DNA of 64,000 nt from Variovorax sp. WDL1. GTDB taxonomy: Bacteria > Pseudomonadota > Gammaproteobacteria > Burkholderiales > Burkholderiaceae_C. The DNA lies in the NCBI RefSeq assembly GCF_001541225.1, contig NZ_LMTS01000336.1, forward strand, positions 34,296 to 98,295. The letters are read 5' to 3'. Positions 34,905-43,652 of this stretch are shown here, in pieces; within the stretch, counting starts at the first letter, position 1; each line of letters opens with the position of its first letter. The translations under genes were made by a program, and so were the position numbers. The notes beneath the pieces are model-generated. The model ran no database searches. It saw only the letters and a list, made by a program, of their open reading frames with translations, and had not been told where the DNA came from.

Positions 34905-36056
34905 TCAGGCCGCCTTCAGGATCTCACGCGAGCCGTCTGCCGCCATCGGTGAAACCAGCTGGCGAGCTTCCATCGCCTCAAGCAGCCTGGCGGCCCGGTT
35001 GTAGCCGATCTTCAGGTGTCGCTGGATGAGGGAGACGCTCGCTTTTTGCTGTTCGCGGACGACGCGCACTGCCGTGTCGTACAGATCGTCGTTGTCCGCT
35101 GCCTCGGCAGTAGCGACAGAGTTGGTTGCTACGTCGCCGCCACCAGCACCAGCAGCGGTGACCAGGGCCATTTCGCCGCCAAGCGCGTCGACCAGGTCAG
35201 CGATGAGGCCCGAAAGCTCGCCCGTAGCGATCGCGATGTCCGCGTCGAAGTCGTCCGCCGTCGGTCCGGTTTTCTCGTCCACGCCCTCCAGGAATTTGAT
35301 CTTGCGCAGCGCGAAGCCTTCAGTGAGCTCGAGCGACACGCGGTCGTTCCAGGTGAGCGCCAGACGAGTTGGGCGTTTGCCGGCCGCAATGTGCCCGCGC
35401 ACCTCATCGATGTCCAGGGCGTGCTTCGCATAACGCACCACCGCTTTCGACTCGTCGGTCGCGCGCAGCTCCACCTCGCGATCAACCGTGAAGCCCTGCG
35501 GCGGCTCCTGCTCAGACAGCCACATGGCCATGGCGGCCGAAGGTTCCGTCTGCGTGTTCAGCAGGGTAAAGGCGAATCCCTCCACGGACTTCACCAGCGC
35601 CGTGACGACATCGTCGCCGCGGGAGGCGCTGGCGGTGTCGAGCACCATCAGGCCCTTGGCCGGGTCGATCCAGACGGAGATAGTGCCGATCTTGGTGAAG
35701 GCGAGCGGCAGCATTTCGTGGAGCACGTCCTCCTTCAATTCCTTCTTCTCCTTCTTCCCGGGCTTGCGGCCAGTGGCCTGCTCGATCTGCTTGCATCGCT
35801 CGTCGACCCTGCGTTTCACGGCGGACGCCGGCACCGAGCGCGTCTCGGTCATGAACTTGGCGAGCCACTGGCCGGCCACGGACTCCAGCATCGGCCCATG
35901 CTCCTCGCCGCGCGGGGGCACCCAGCCAAAAGACGACTCCTGCGTCGGACCACAGGGAATGAAGGCGAGCTTCTGCAAAGCCTCATCGAGCATGTCGACG
36001 GTGTGCAGGGCCGGATCGACGGTGATCCGATAGATGGTCGCGTTGGAGAAGTTCAT
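34905..36056 (-). CDS. rdgC: RdgC recombination regulator fused to an FtsK-gamma domain
   Basis: 383 residues. Residues 1-290 are RdgC: FSNATIYRITVD, the conserved FIPCGPTQESSFGWVPP loop, and KRRVDERCKQIEQATGRKPGKKEKKELKEDV (in parts). RdgC forms a DNA-encircling ring and modulates RecA. After a flexible linker (about 300-322), residues 323-380 are a typical FtsK-gamma winged helix: DLYDTAVRVVREQQKASVSL, IQRHLKIGYNRAARLLEAME, then QLVSP. FtsK-gamma normally recognises oriented KOPS sequences. This fusion would target RdgC to such sites. ATG at 36056 matches the RdgC start. Confidence 0.88.
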   Translation of the reverse strand: MNFSNATIYRITVDPALHTVDMLDEALQKLAFIPCGPTQESSFGWVPPRGEEHGPMLESVAGQWLAKFMTETRSVPASAVKRRVDERCKQIEQATGRKPGKKEKKELKEDVLHEMLPLAFTKIGTISVWIDPAKGLMVLDTASASRGDDVVTALVKSVEGFAFTLLNTQTEPSAAMAMWLSEQEPPQGFTVDREVELRATDESKAVVRYAKHALDIDEVRGHIAAGKRPTRLALTWNDRVSLELTEGFALRKIKFLEGVDEKTGPTADDFDADIAIATGELSGLIADLVDALGGEMALVTAAGAGGGDVATNSVATAEAADNDDLYDTAVRVVREQQKASVSLIQRHLKIGYNRAARLLEAMEARQLVSPMAADGSREILKAA

Positions 36057-36135
36057 GGGGAAGGGAATGGGTTTAAGGGAAACTAAGGCGCCCGCGCTGG
36101 CGCCCGGGCGAAGAGAGTGGATGAGGAATCGCGCG

Positions 36136-36414
36136 CTAGACGTTGGCGATCCGCAGGAGGACGTCGGCGTGGCACGCTTCTGGAGCGCACCAGCACACCA
36201 GGTCCTTGCCGCGCAGCTCCGCCTTTGCCGCATCGACCAGCTCGGGGTTCGTCAGGAGCCAGGCCTCGAAACGGGCAACCACAGCGGCGCGGTCGCCATG
36301 CCGGCCGATCACGAACGGATTGCCGAAGCGACCCGGCCGCCCGACGTAGACGGCGCCCGAGGGCATGCCGTCTCGCTTGCTCAAGACACGGGGGAATCGC
36401 GGCAGCTCGCTCAT
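36136..36414 (-). CDS. DUF4326 domain protein
   Basis: 92 residues. The pattern YVGRPGRFGNPFVIGRHGDR followed by LRGKDLVCWCAPEACHADVLLRIAN is typical of DUF4326, a small family frequent on phages and plasmids. The Cys-Trp-Cys and His residues may coordinate metal or form an active site. The biochemical role is not established. The start overlaps the previous stop by ATGA, and the gene lies 79 bases upstream of rdgC in transcription order. Confidence 0.8.
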   Translation of the reverse strand: MSELPRFPRVLSKRDGMPSGAVYVGRPGRFGNPFVIGRHGDRAAVVARFEAWLLTNPELVDAAKAELRGKDLVCWCAPEACHADVLLRIANV

Positions 36415-36662
36415 GCCAAGGCTTCCCGCACGAAGACGTAGCCGTCCTTCCTGCCGTTGAAGCGATCGCTGCGAGCCTTCGACGTGCGGCCCGTGGCCAC
36501 GTTCCTGATCGAGATGTCGTGCACGACGGCGACGCGGTTGCGCGGGAACAGATGCCTGCGGGGCTCGCCGATCGCCATCACCTCGACGTGCGGAGCCTCG
36601 GGGAGCCTCGGGTCAGCGGGCGCCCAGACCTGGCCTATGGTGATGGGCCGGATCGGCTTCAT
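36411..36662 (-). CDS. Small unknown protein
   Basis: 83 residues from ATG at 36662 (MKPIRPITIGQVW). It looks like a small beta-barrel: IGQVWAPADPRL, VEVMAIGEPRRHLF, RVAVVHDISIRNVATG. It is the first gene after a divergent promoter and is coupled to DUF4326 by ATGA. No family was recognised. Confidence 0.6.
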   Translation of the reverse strand: MKPIRPITIGQVWAPADPRLPEAPHVEVMAIGEPRRHLFPRNRVAVVHDISIRNVATGRTSKARSDRFNGRKDGYVFVREALA

Positions 36663-36691
36663 GTTTATCTCTTTGGTACTACTCATCTGTG

Positions 36692-36720
36692 CGCTATGTT
36701 CGTTTCGTACCAGCATAGCG
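36692..36720. promoter_or_regulatory. Inverted repeat in divergent promoter
   Basis: CGCTATG (36692-36698) and CATAGCG (36714-36720) form perfect 7-bp arms 15 bases apart, in the 71-base gap between two divergent genes. It may be an operator of a dimeric regulator. No -35/-10 pair with good spacing was confirmed. Confidence 0.4.
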
Positions 36721-36733
36721 ACACGGTGCGAAA

Positions 36734-37516
36734 ATGCGCAATGTTGTTTGGAAGATAGTGAGTAGCATTAAAGTGAAGCCGCATGCCCTGATTCCCTTGC
36801 CACCTTGGCACCCGGCTTCTGGCGGATGGCTCGAGGCAGCGATCCGCTGGTCCCTGCGTCCACTCGTCTTCGGCGTGTGCGCAGCACTCGCCGTCGCTTG
36901 CGCCGCGCCACCTACGCCTCCAAATGCGGCGACCCCGCGTTCACCGGCGTCCGCCAGCCACCAGTCCGAAGCGATGAATAAGCCGGAGAGCAAGCCAGCG
37001 GCTCGGGTCGCCAAGCCGTCCAAGCCCTCCTCAGGAATGCCCTCGTCGAAGCAGGCAAGTCACCCTGCGCATCGGCCGCGGGCATCAATGCCGCAGAGTC
37101 AGCAACCCGCGCCGGTTGCGGCAGCCGCGGCGCCGGGCGCTGAGCGGACATTCCTGCGCCCTGCGAAGGGCGCGGTGCTGGCGCGCTTCGATGGGCAGCG
37201 CAGCAAGGGTGTCGACTTCGGCGGTGTCGAGGGCGATCCGGTCTACGCCGCACGCGGTGGGAAGGTGGTCTATTCCGGCAATGGCCTGCGCGGGTACGGC
37301 CGCCTGCTGTTGATCAAGCACGACGCCACCTTCGTGAGCGCCTACGCGCACAACAGCGAGCTGCTCGTAAAAGCGGGCCAGACGGTGAAACGTGGGCAGT
37401 TGGTTGCCCGCATGGGGAGCACTGACGCTGACCGTGTGATGCTCCACTTCGAACTTCGCCGCCAGGGGAAGGCGGTGGACCCCATGGGCTACCTGGCGGA
37501 ATCGCCAAGCCCGTAG
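36734..37516 (+). CDS. NlpD/EnvC-like degenerate LytM (M23) factor
   Basis: 260 residues. Hydrophobic N-terminus (VFGVCAALAVACAAPPTPP) with a possible lipoprotein Cys near residue 56, although the lipobox is imperfect. A Pro/Ser-rich linker follows. The C-terminal domain (about 135-255) matches NlpD: GVDFGGVEGDPVYAARGGKVVYSGNGLRGYG, then YAHNSELLVKAGQTVKRGQ and LHFELRRQGKAVDP. The first metal His of active M23 enzymes is replaced, so it is likely an amidase activator and not a hydrolase. Envelope remodelling during conjugation is a reasonable inference. Confidence 0.8.
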   Translation: MRNVVWKIVSSIKVKPHALIPLPPWHPASGGWLEAAIRWSLRPLVFGVCAALAVACAAPPTPPNAATPRSPASASHQSEAMNKPESKPAARVAKPSKPSSGMPSSKQASHPAHRPRASMPQSQQPAPVAAAAAPGAERTFLRPAKGAVLARFDGQRSKGVDFGGVEGDPVYAARGGKVVYSGNGLRGYGRLLLIKHDATFVSAYAHNSELLVKAGQTVKRGQLVARMGSTDADRVMLHFELRRQGKAVDPMGYLAESPSP

Positions 37517-37920
37517 CAAGGATGCCTACGGGCCTGCGGTTTGCGCTTGCGCGGCGCCTTCCGGAACACCGGCTTCGGCTCGTACTTGGTTTCGGCGATT
37601 TTGTAGGCGATGAGCACGTCCCAGCACTCGGCGTTGCTGGGGACTACCGGCCCGACGTTGCCATCGATCAAGCCCGGAGCAGGTGTGACCGCGAGCTGCT
37701 CGACGATCTCGCAGGGCACCGCGATGTTTTCGCCACTGTTGTAGTAGTCGAGCTCTGCAAGGATCCTGGCGCGTGCGTACCGTCCTGCCCAAGGCAGCGG
37801 CCAAGCGTAACCCTTGTCATCAGGCCTCCAGAAGGAGATGTATCGGTTCTCTTTGTTCGTGTGGCTCAAGTTGGCCACGTAGAACTCGGTCGCGTTCGCC
37901 ACAATCTCGTCCGCCTTCAT
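37489..37920 (-). CDS. Unknown protein
   Basis: 143 residues with an aromatic-rich N-terminal half (ENRYISFWRPDDKGYAWPLPWAGRY) and a basic C-terminus. Its 3' end overlaps the end of the LytM-factor gene by 28 bases, tail to tail. It is coupled to the upstream gene by ATGA. No family was recognised. Confidence 0.6.
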   Translation of the reverse strand: MKADEIVANATEFYVANLSHTNKENRYISFWRPDDKGYAWPLPWAGRYARARILAELDYYNSGENIAVPCEIVEQLAVTPAPGLIDGNVGPVVPSNAECWDVLIAYKIAETKYEPKPVFRKAPRKRKPQARRHPCYGLGDSAR

Positions 37921-38597
37921 GCCTGCCGCTCCTGGGTCGCGTCCTCAGACTCATCGTCGACTCGCGGATAGGCGTCCTCGCGGTACTCGTGCCCGACGCC
38001 CTCCTCCGGGGTGTCAGCCCATACCTGGGCGGCCTCGATGGTGCCAATGCCTGTGTGCCAGCTCACCGCAACCGCCGCGTGGTCGATGACCCACTCTTGG
38101 AGCAGATCGACCCCGTTGACCTGCTCGTTGCGCACCCACTGTTCGCACATGTCCAGGGGAGGCATCTTGCCGCCGCACATCACTGCCATCGCCTCGCGGA
38201 AGCGCTCCATCCAGGTCGTCGGCTCCGGGTCACTGGCGCAACCAGCCCTCGACTTGCGGACGAGATAGCGCTTGCCCAGCGAGCGTGCAGCCGCTGCAAC
38301 GGTCATCGGCGTGGACTCGACGACAGACGCAAGGCGGACCGTCCGAACCGTGAGGTCGCGCGTGGTGCGAGCCGACCTCGAGGCGAAGGCCTCGCATTGC
38401 AGGATCTGCTCATCGGAGAGTGGCCTTCGGAACGCCGGCGCACCATCGGCGAGCCTGCGCGCAGCTGCAATCAGGTGATCATTGCCACTTGCGGCAGCGC
38501 TTGGCAGGCAGTTGAGTTCGGCCGCCAGCGTCCAGACCAGGTCTCGCCAGGGATTGTCTCGCTCCGTGGTATCTGCGTTCTTTGTTCGAGCGTTCAT
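37917..38597 (-). CDS. Unknown protein
   Basis: 226 residues, helical, with Cys residues scattered (LAAELNCLPSAAASGND, MAVMCGGKMPPLDMCEQW). The C-terminus is acidic. No signal peptide, membrane segment or known motif was seen. It is translationally coupled to the next gene (ATGA). Probably an element-specific protein of unknown role. Confidence 0.6.
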   Translation of the reverse strand: MNARTKNADTTERDNPWRDLVWTLAAELNCLPSAAASGNDHLIAAARRLADGAPAFRRPLSDEQILQCEAFASRSARTTRDLTVRTVRLASVVESTPMTVAAAARSLGKRYLVRKSRAGCASDPEPTTWMERFREAMAVMCGGKMPPLDMCEQWVRNEQVNGVDLLQEWVIDHAAVAVSWHTGIGTIEAAQVWADTPEEGVGHEYREDAYPRVDDESEDATQERQA

Positions 38598-38655
38598 CTT
38601 CTACTTTCTAGACTTGGCATGCCGGCGTGTGCTCGACGGCGCGAGCGACTCGGTG

Positions 38656-39006
38656 CTATGCGCCACGAGAGCCTCCTGGGGCGATCAGCTCTCCAAACTG
38701 AGCACGGCGCTCGGCGGCCACGGTCTGCACGTCAGTGGAGAGGTCCGAGAACGGCATATCTGCTCGGCTGCGCTGCAGCGTCCATCCCCGGCGCGCCATG
38801 AACCAGAGAAATCGGTCAACGACGTAGACATGCCCCACCACGGGCGAGACCTCGTACAGCTGATCCACAGCGCTCTTCGGCCGCGTTGCGCCGTCATCCT
38901 GCAGCGCGTGCATTGCAGCGAACAGGGACTTCTGGTCGTGGAAATCACGCATCTCGGTCGGCAGGTGACGCCCTGCTTTGAGCCAGGCGTTCAGATCCTT
39001 GCTCAT
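38656..39006 (-). CDS. Unknown protein
   Basis: 116 residues from an ATG that overlaps the preceding stop (ATGA). A helical protein (DFHDQKSLFAAMHALQDDG, VVDRFLWFMARRGWTLQRSR) without recognised domains. It lies in a run of unknown genes between the primase and the LytM factor. Function unknown. Confidence 0.6.
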   Translation of the reverse strand: MSKDLNAWLKAGRHLPTEMRDFHDQKSLFAAMHALQDDGATRPKSAVDQLYEVSPVVGHVYVVDRFLWFMARRGWTLQRSRADMPFSDLSTDVQTVAAERRAQFGELIAPGGSRGA

Positions 39007-39695
39007 CGCGACTCTCCACCCGGCACAGGCCACACCGCTCCCGAGATCAGCACAGCCAGGGCCTCCAGCTGCTCGAAAGTGAGGCTGACGCCGCGCACCG
39101 CACGCATCGGCGGCGGCGAGTAGCTCACCGCGCCGCAGTGCTCCGCCATCTGGCGCAGCTCCCCGCGAACAGCGTCTGGAAGATCCAGCTTCGCCGCGCT
39201 CGCGAGAGGCTCCCGCTTGCGCGTGCGCCACTCCACCTCGAATGCGCGAAGGGCCTCCACGGGAATCAACTGGCGCATGAGCACCAGGCGCTGCACGGCG
39301 CGCTCGTAGGACTCACGATAGTGCGAGGCCTCTCGGCCCTGGGCTACGCGCGTCAGCACTCCGTGCAGGTACGCCAGGCGATCGGCCTTCTCGGCGAAGC
39401 CGCTGCCACGCACCACGTCTTCGACGTGGCTCAGGATCTCGAGATCTTCCTTCGACACCACGGCAGGATCGGGGAAAGACTCCGTTTGCGATCCGGGCTC
39501 CCCGAGGCAATCAGCAATCACATCGAGTAGATCGGCCAGGGCGCGGTTCGCATGGATGCCTGCCTTTGGATCGTGCTCTCGCGCCGAGCTGGCATCCTCA
39601 CGCAGCCACTCGACGGCGTCGGCGCGGGCGCTCGTCTCGGCGTCAGCGATGGCCTTGGCCAAGCGGGCAGCTACGGTTGCGTGGGTCTTCTCCAT
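39003..39695 (-). CDS. Unknown helical protein
   Basis: 230 residues from ATG at 39695 (MEKTHATVAARLAKAIADAE). Mostly helical and charged (EDLEILSHVEDVVRGSGFAEKADRLAYLH). No family was recognised. It follows the primase gene by about 150 bases, and its stop overlaps the next start codon. Confidence 0.6.
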   Translation of the reverse strand: MEKTHATVAARLAKAIADAETSARADAVEWLREDASSAREHDPKAGIHANRALADLLDVIADCLGEPGSQTESFPDPAVVSKEDLEILSHVEDVVRGSGFAEKADRLAYLHGVLTRVAQGREASHYRESYERAVQRLVLMRQLIPVEALRAFEVEWRTRKREPLASAAKLDLPDAVRGELRQMAEHCGAVSYSPPPMRAVRGVSLTFEQLEALAVLISGAVWPVPGGESR

Positions 39696-39844
39696 GAGGT
39701 CGCCTGCGTGATGGGTGAAATGCTTGAGCGGACAGCTGCGTGCCGATCTGGGTGATGCATTCAACATAGCAGTCGCGACGCGAATCGCGCAAGGCAACGG
39801 TGCAATATCGCACCCAAGCAGCACCAGACCGGGTGACCTCGCGG

Positions 39845-42800
39845 CTACATGCCGATGCGTTCCATCGGCTCGCTCGTCTCTTCCACCAGGCTGTCGTCCA
39901 GGTGATCGACGCCTTGCTGCTCGCGCTGCTCGTGCTGCTCGTGCTGCTCGTGCTGCTCGTGCTGGCCCTGCTCCACGGTATTGTGCGCAAGCGTCTCTGG
40001 CTCCTTGGGAGCCATCCGCGCGCCTGCGTCGCTCAGCGAGCCGGTCATACGCAGCTTCGAGTTGATGTAGATGAACTTTTCCGGATCCGAGTAGTGGCTG
40101 CGCGGGCGGATGATTCGGAAGTACGAGCTCACCCCACCGTGCGAGATCTCGATACCGCCCTCCACAGCGCCCCGCACTTCCGCAGCGATGGGCGCCTTCC
40201 TCGAGACGACGATCGTGTCGGCGATTGCATCGGCCATCGGGTCGTCAATGCCTCGATGCGGCTCCTGCTTGACCACCTTCCCATTGACCACGATCGTTCG
40301 CGCCGCCGGCTTCTCGTTCGACTCGGGAGCTGCCTTGCGCGGCACTTTGATCAGCGCGGAGCTGACGGGATTGCCCACCTGCAACTCGACGACCACGTGC
40401 CCTGCCGGGAGTTCTGCGTCGGGCTCACGCGCGTGGGCCCATTCCTCCGGCTTGTAGCGGCTGCCAGCGGGCAGATCTTTGTTGGGCCATACACTCGCGG
40501 CCGGGTAAGTGGCCGGCACGCCGTCCTCGCTGTACTGCGGCTCGTCGAAGAGCTTGGCGAAGTCCTGGGACTGGCCATTGACTCGCGCCTGGTCGGTTGA
40601 GAGGCGCGCTGGTGCGCCAAACCCCAAAGGCCTCGACGGCGCGACGATTGGCTTGCGCGCAAAAGCTGCAGGTGCCCCCGCCGCCGTTCGGGCTGGCGCG
40701 CCTGGTGCAGGAGACGATGCTGGGCGGTTGAAGCCGAACCCTCGCGCCGCGGCTGGAGATCCGGGCTTCGTCCCGCGAGCGAACGCCAGAACCGGCGGCG
40801 GCCGCGAGGCGGCGACGGGTGGGGACACGATGGGCGCTGGTCCGGCCGGCGCCGGTTGCCCAGCCGGTGCCGAATCCCCGTCCGCGAAGGAATCCAAGTA
40901 GCCATCATCGAGATCCGGCATACCGGGCCGATCGGGCTCGTCCGCGGGGTTTCCTTCCCAGGACTCGAGCAGATCCGGGGGGATCACGCTCCTGGCGATG
41001 TGAGCCTCGCCAGGGGGATTGGCTTCGGCGGCTGCCGAGGCAGGGCTGCCGATCAAAGGATCGTTTGCGCTCGCCGGCGCCGGCAACGCCCCCTTGACCT
41101 GGGCCTTGCGAGCCTTATCCAGCAGCGCACGCTTGGAAGACGTCTTACTGGCAGCAACGGCCGGTTGGACAGAGCTCGATGGCGAAGCGGGTAACATGGT
41201 CATGATCGGCGGAGAATCCTTGTTTGTCGGATTGTCCCGCCGCGCGATTATTTCGCGGAATATTGTTTCGGCCATTGCGGCAGCTTCCGGCGATATGGGC
41301 AGATCGTCGCCACCACCACCACCACTGGAGTGGTCGGGATCCATGGCAGCTGGCCTGGAAGACACGGCCGCCGGTGGCGATTCGGACTCGAAGGCGCCAA
41401 CTGGGAGCTGGTCGAGAACATCGGGCACACCCGCGCCTTCCCTGACCATTCGCATCAGGCGCTCCAGTTGCGCATTCATGTTGCGCACCCCTTCCTGCTG
41501 CTTCGCTCGGGCTTCCTCAGCCGCGGCAGCGGCACTTCGGGCCATTTCGGCTTGGAAGTCGGCCTTCTTCGCATCGAACCAGGCCTGAACGTCCTCGGGG
41601 GTTCCGTCGCCCGTGTATCCGTTCTTGCGTATTCCCGCGACCAGTCGCGCGTGCTTGCGCTTCGCGTTTCGCCGGTTCCGCTCGTCGAGCTCGTCAGGGC
41701 TGAGGTCAGCTGCTTTCCTGTAGGCCCGCGGTGGTGCTTTCCCCACTTTCCGCGCTTCCTTGAGCGCTGTCGCATCGTCATGCCTGCGGAAGAACTCCCG
41801 AACGGCGCGAGGAGCAAGTTCCAGCGCCTTCGCAATCGTGGCACAGACCTTCTCCTCAGGGACCGCCTCTTCGTCCCCGGCCTTGCGGGCCGCGACCTGC
41901 GCGTCGCGCATCCGAAGCGCCTCTGCATTCCACGACTTGCGCACTTCGCGACGTTCGGCCCGGCCCTCTACCTTTCGGTCCGCCCGGGCCTGCTTCTCGT
42001 CCTGGTCGATAAGGGTGCGCAGTAGTGGCATCTCTTCACGCGTGATCCCGAACAGGTTGATCAGGTAATCGTTTGATGGCGTGTACTTCGGATCCCAAAG
42101 CCCTCCAGCAAAACGGACACGGTGGCCCGCCTCGCTAGCCTTGATTCGCTCGATCAAGGTGTTCAGCGCCCCCGATTTCATCGGATGCTCGAACCCATGC
42201 TTGCCCGGAAACCCGACCCCGTCAAAGGCCCGCAGCAGGCAATTGATCTCCGCCTGAACATTGCTCGAATTGACGACGCCTGATTGGGCGAGGGAGTTCA
42301 CCATCCACATGAGGCACAACTCTCTTGAACCCTCCGGGATCCCGCTCCTACCCGTAGCCCCGATGCGTCTTTCCATCACGTCCCGAATGTCAAGAAAGCG
42401 GCTCCAGCCCAACGTCTGCGTCGAGAAGCCGTTGCCCTTGCCCTCGGCTTTGCACCTTGCTTCGAGGTCGAATCGGGGTTGCCGCAAGAGCTCATACTGC
42501 GCAAGAAGGCCGATGTCGCCGAGCGCCGACTCGGGAAGGCTGAAGTCGAGCAGCGCCCCAGCCGTCCCGACCTGGTGAGCGAATTTCGCGCCTGCCTTCT
42601 TGATGTCCATGGCGGTTTGGTCGTCGAGAAGGCTCACCGCCCTCACCAAACTTTCGAACGAGCAGCGTTGGCCACCCTGCCAGGTCACGCGCACGAGGCC
42701 ACTTTGGTCGCCGCCCTCTCCGGGTAGTACCTTCCCGTTCATCGTGTTCACGACCCGCAGAACGCGCGCTGCGTCCCTCGCAGCAATGTCGGCGCCTACA

Positions 42801-43237
42801 TCTAGGTAAAGTTGGTTCAGCTTCAGCTGCACCTCGTTCCACACCTTCAAGTGGCTGTCGGGAACGGGAGCGTCGAGGAGCCATTTGATGTAGAGCCCAC
42901 GCCCCGAGTGAACAATGTGACTCGGCTGGGGGATCCCGGAGAAGACTGCCCGGTCGACCAATTTCTGAACGAACTCGTCCGTCGGTACGATGCCCTTGTT
43001 GTAGCAGTCCAGGTCAACCCAACACAGTTGAAGTGACTTTACGTTCCCAATCTGGCGCGAGGCCTTGCTCTTGAAGAGTGCGGCCGCTGAGTAGAAGTCT
43101 TTCAGGCGCGATTTCTCTGCTCCGGCGACCACCTCGGGGTGCATGGATGCATGACAGATCATCTGACGCTTCTTGGCGTTCGGATCCAGGTTGAAGTACA
43201 CCGTATAGCCAGCAGAAGCCAGCTGGAGATCGCTCAT
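39845..43237 (-). CDS. AEP primase-like plasmid replication protein with long disordered tail
   Basis: 1130 residues from ATG at 43237. Residues about 60-175 carry archaeo-eukaryotic primase features: LCWVDLDCYN with the metal DxD (75-77), SHIVHSGRGLYIKWLL (107-121), and ADIAARDAARVLRVVNTMNGK (149-169). A helical DNA-binding-like region rich in Arg and Lys follows near 400-540. The last 480 residues are disordered, with FGF-type motifs (ARGFGFNRPA, RPLGFGAPARL), and the C-terminus has a Glu-Gln-His repeat. It probably primes or initiates replication of the element. Upstream repeats suggest an origin. Confidence 0.75.
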   Translation of the reverse strand: MSDLQLASAGYTVYFNLDPNAKKRQMICHASMHPEVVAGAEKSRLKDFYSAAALFKSKASRQIGNVKSLQLCWVDLDCYNKGIVPTDEFVQKLVDRAVFSGIPQPSHIVHSGRGLYIKWLLDAPVPDSHLKVWNEVQLKLNQLYLDVGADIAARDAARVLRVVNTMNGKVLPGEGGDQSGLVRVTWQGGQRCSFESLVRAVSLLDDQTAMDIKKAGAKFAHQVGTAGALLDFSLPESALGDIGLLAQYELLRQPRFDLEARCKAEGKGNGFSTQTLGWSRFLDIRDVMERRIGATGRSGIPEGSRELCLMWMVNSLAQSGVVNSSNVQAEINCLLRAFDGVGFPGKHGFEHPMKSGALNTLIERIKASEAGHRVRFAGGLWDPKYTPSNDYLINLFGITREEMPLLRTLIDQDEKQARADRKVEGRAERREVRKSWNAEALRMRDAQVAARKAGDEEAVPEEKVCATIAKALELAPRAVREFFRRHDDATALKEARKVGKAPPRAYRKAADLSPDELDERNRRNAKRKHARLVAGIRKNGYTGDGTPEDVQAWFDAKKADFQAEMARSAAAAAEEARAKQQEGVRNMNAQLERLMRMVREGAGVPDVLDQLPVGAFESESPPAAVSSRPAAMDPDHSSGGGGGDDLPISPEAAAMAETIFREIIARRDNPTNKDSPPIMTMLPASPSSSVQPAVAASKTSSKRALLDKARKAQVKGALPAPASANDPLIGSPASAAAEANPPGEAHIARSVIPPDLLESWEGNPADEPDRPGMPDLDDGYLDSFADGDSAPAGQPAPAGPAPIVSPPVAASRPPPVLAFARGTKPGSPAAARGFGFNRPASSPAPGAPARTAAGAPAAFARKPIVAPSRPLGFGAPARLSTDQARVNGQSQDFAKLFDEPQYSEDGVPATYPAASVWPNKDLPAGSRYKPEEWAHAREPDAELPAGHVVVELQVGNPVSSALIKVPRKAAPESNEKPAARTIVVNGKVVKQEPHRGIDDPMADAIADTIVVSRKAPIAAEVRGAVEGGIEISHGGVSSYFRIIRPRSHYSDPEKFIYINSKLRMTGSLSDAGARMAPKEPETLAHNTVEQGQHEQHEQHEQHEQREQQGVDHLDDSLVEETSEPMERIGM
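39917..39965 (-). repeat. 9-bp microsatellite coding Glu-Gln-His repeats
   Basis: On the plus strand CTGCTCGTG recurs about four times with one CTGCTCGCG variant. It encodes a QHEQHEQHEQHEQREQ stretch in the tail of the primase-like protein. Unit number could vary by slippage without changing the frame. Confidence 0.8.
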
Positions 43238-43404
43238 GCCCAAGATGCCAAGACACGATGATGACTCCTGCACGCCGCCCATCTGGAGGTGACGCAGCGA
43301 GGATGAAAGACCCGGCGCCTCATGCGCCTCATCCTCAAATAGAACACCGTTTTCTTGCACTGCTCGCACGCAAATGAGCGAGCGCCGGTGGCCCTGAAGG
43401 CCAT
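43234..43404 (-). CDS. Possible small Cys-rich protein coupled to the primase
   Basis: 56 residues, MAFRATGARSFACEQCKKTVF and onward, with CEQC and later C residues that could form a zinc ribbon, plus a very basic stretch (RMRRMRRR). Its stop overlaps the primase start as ATGA, typical of coupled genes here. The competing frame over the same bases (EDEAHEAPGLSSSLRHLQMGG) is open and joins the primase frame, so the primase may instead have a longer N-terminus. The two cannot be told apart by eye. Confidence 0.35.
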   Translation of the reverse strand: MAFRATGARSFACEQCKKTVFYLRMRRMRRRVFHPRCVTSRWAACRSHHRVLASWA

Positions 43405-43514
43405 TTTTTCGAGAATGCCGGGCCGAGCCCGCACCCTGCGATCGACTTGCTCCGAATCCCTCACACGTGGAGGTCATCGGGGGAAAGTCAGCTCAGCTGA
43501 ACCTTTCTACTACT

Positions 43515-43547
43515 TGGTAGAAGTCTGGCCTAAGTCTGACCTAAGTC
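43515..43547. repeat. Three phased 11-bp direct repeats (iteron-like)
   Basis: TGGTAGAAGTC, TGGCCTAAGTC and TGACCTAAGTC follow one another without gaps, about 280 bases upstream of the primase start. The 11-bp period places each unit on the same DNA face, as in iterons bound by a Rep protein. TTCTAC/GTAGAA arms overlap the first unit. Confidence 0.5.
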
Positions 43548-43622
43548 GCCGAGGATGCCGCCACAGATGACTCATCGAGAGCCGATCCGGACGGAAAAAG
43601 TCGCCGTAGAGCGGGAGTCGCG

Positions 43623-43652
43623 TTGACACTTTGTCGAAGTCTCTACCATAAT
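43623..43652 (+). promoter_or_regulatory. Strong sigma-70-like promoter
   Basis: TTGACA (43623-43628), an 18-base spacer and CATAAT (43647-43652). Expected start about 43659. One arm of a 12-bp inverted repeat lies between the two boxes. Confidence 0.6.
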
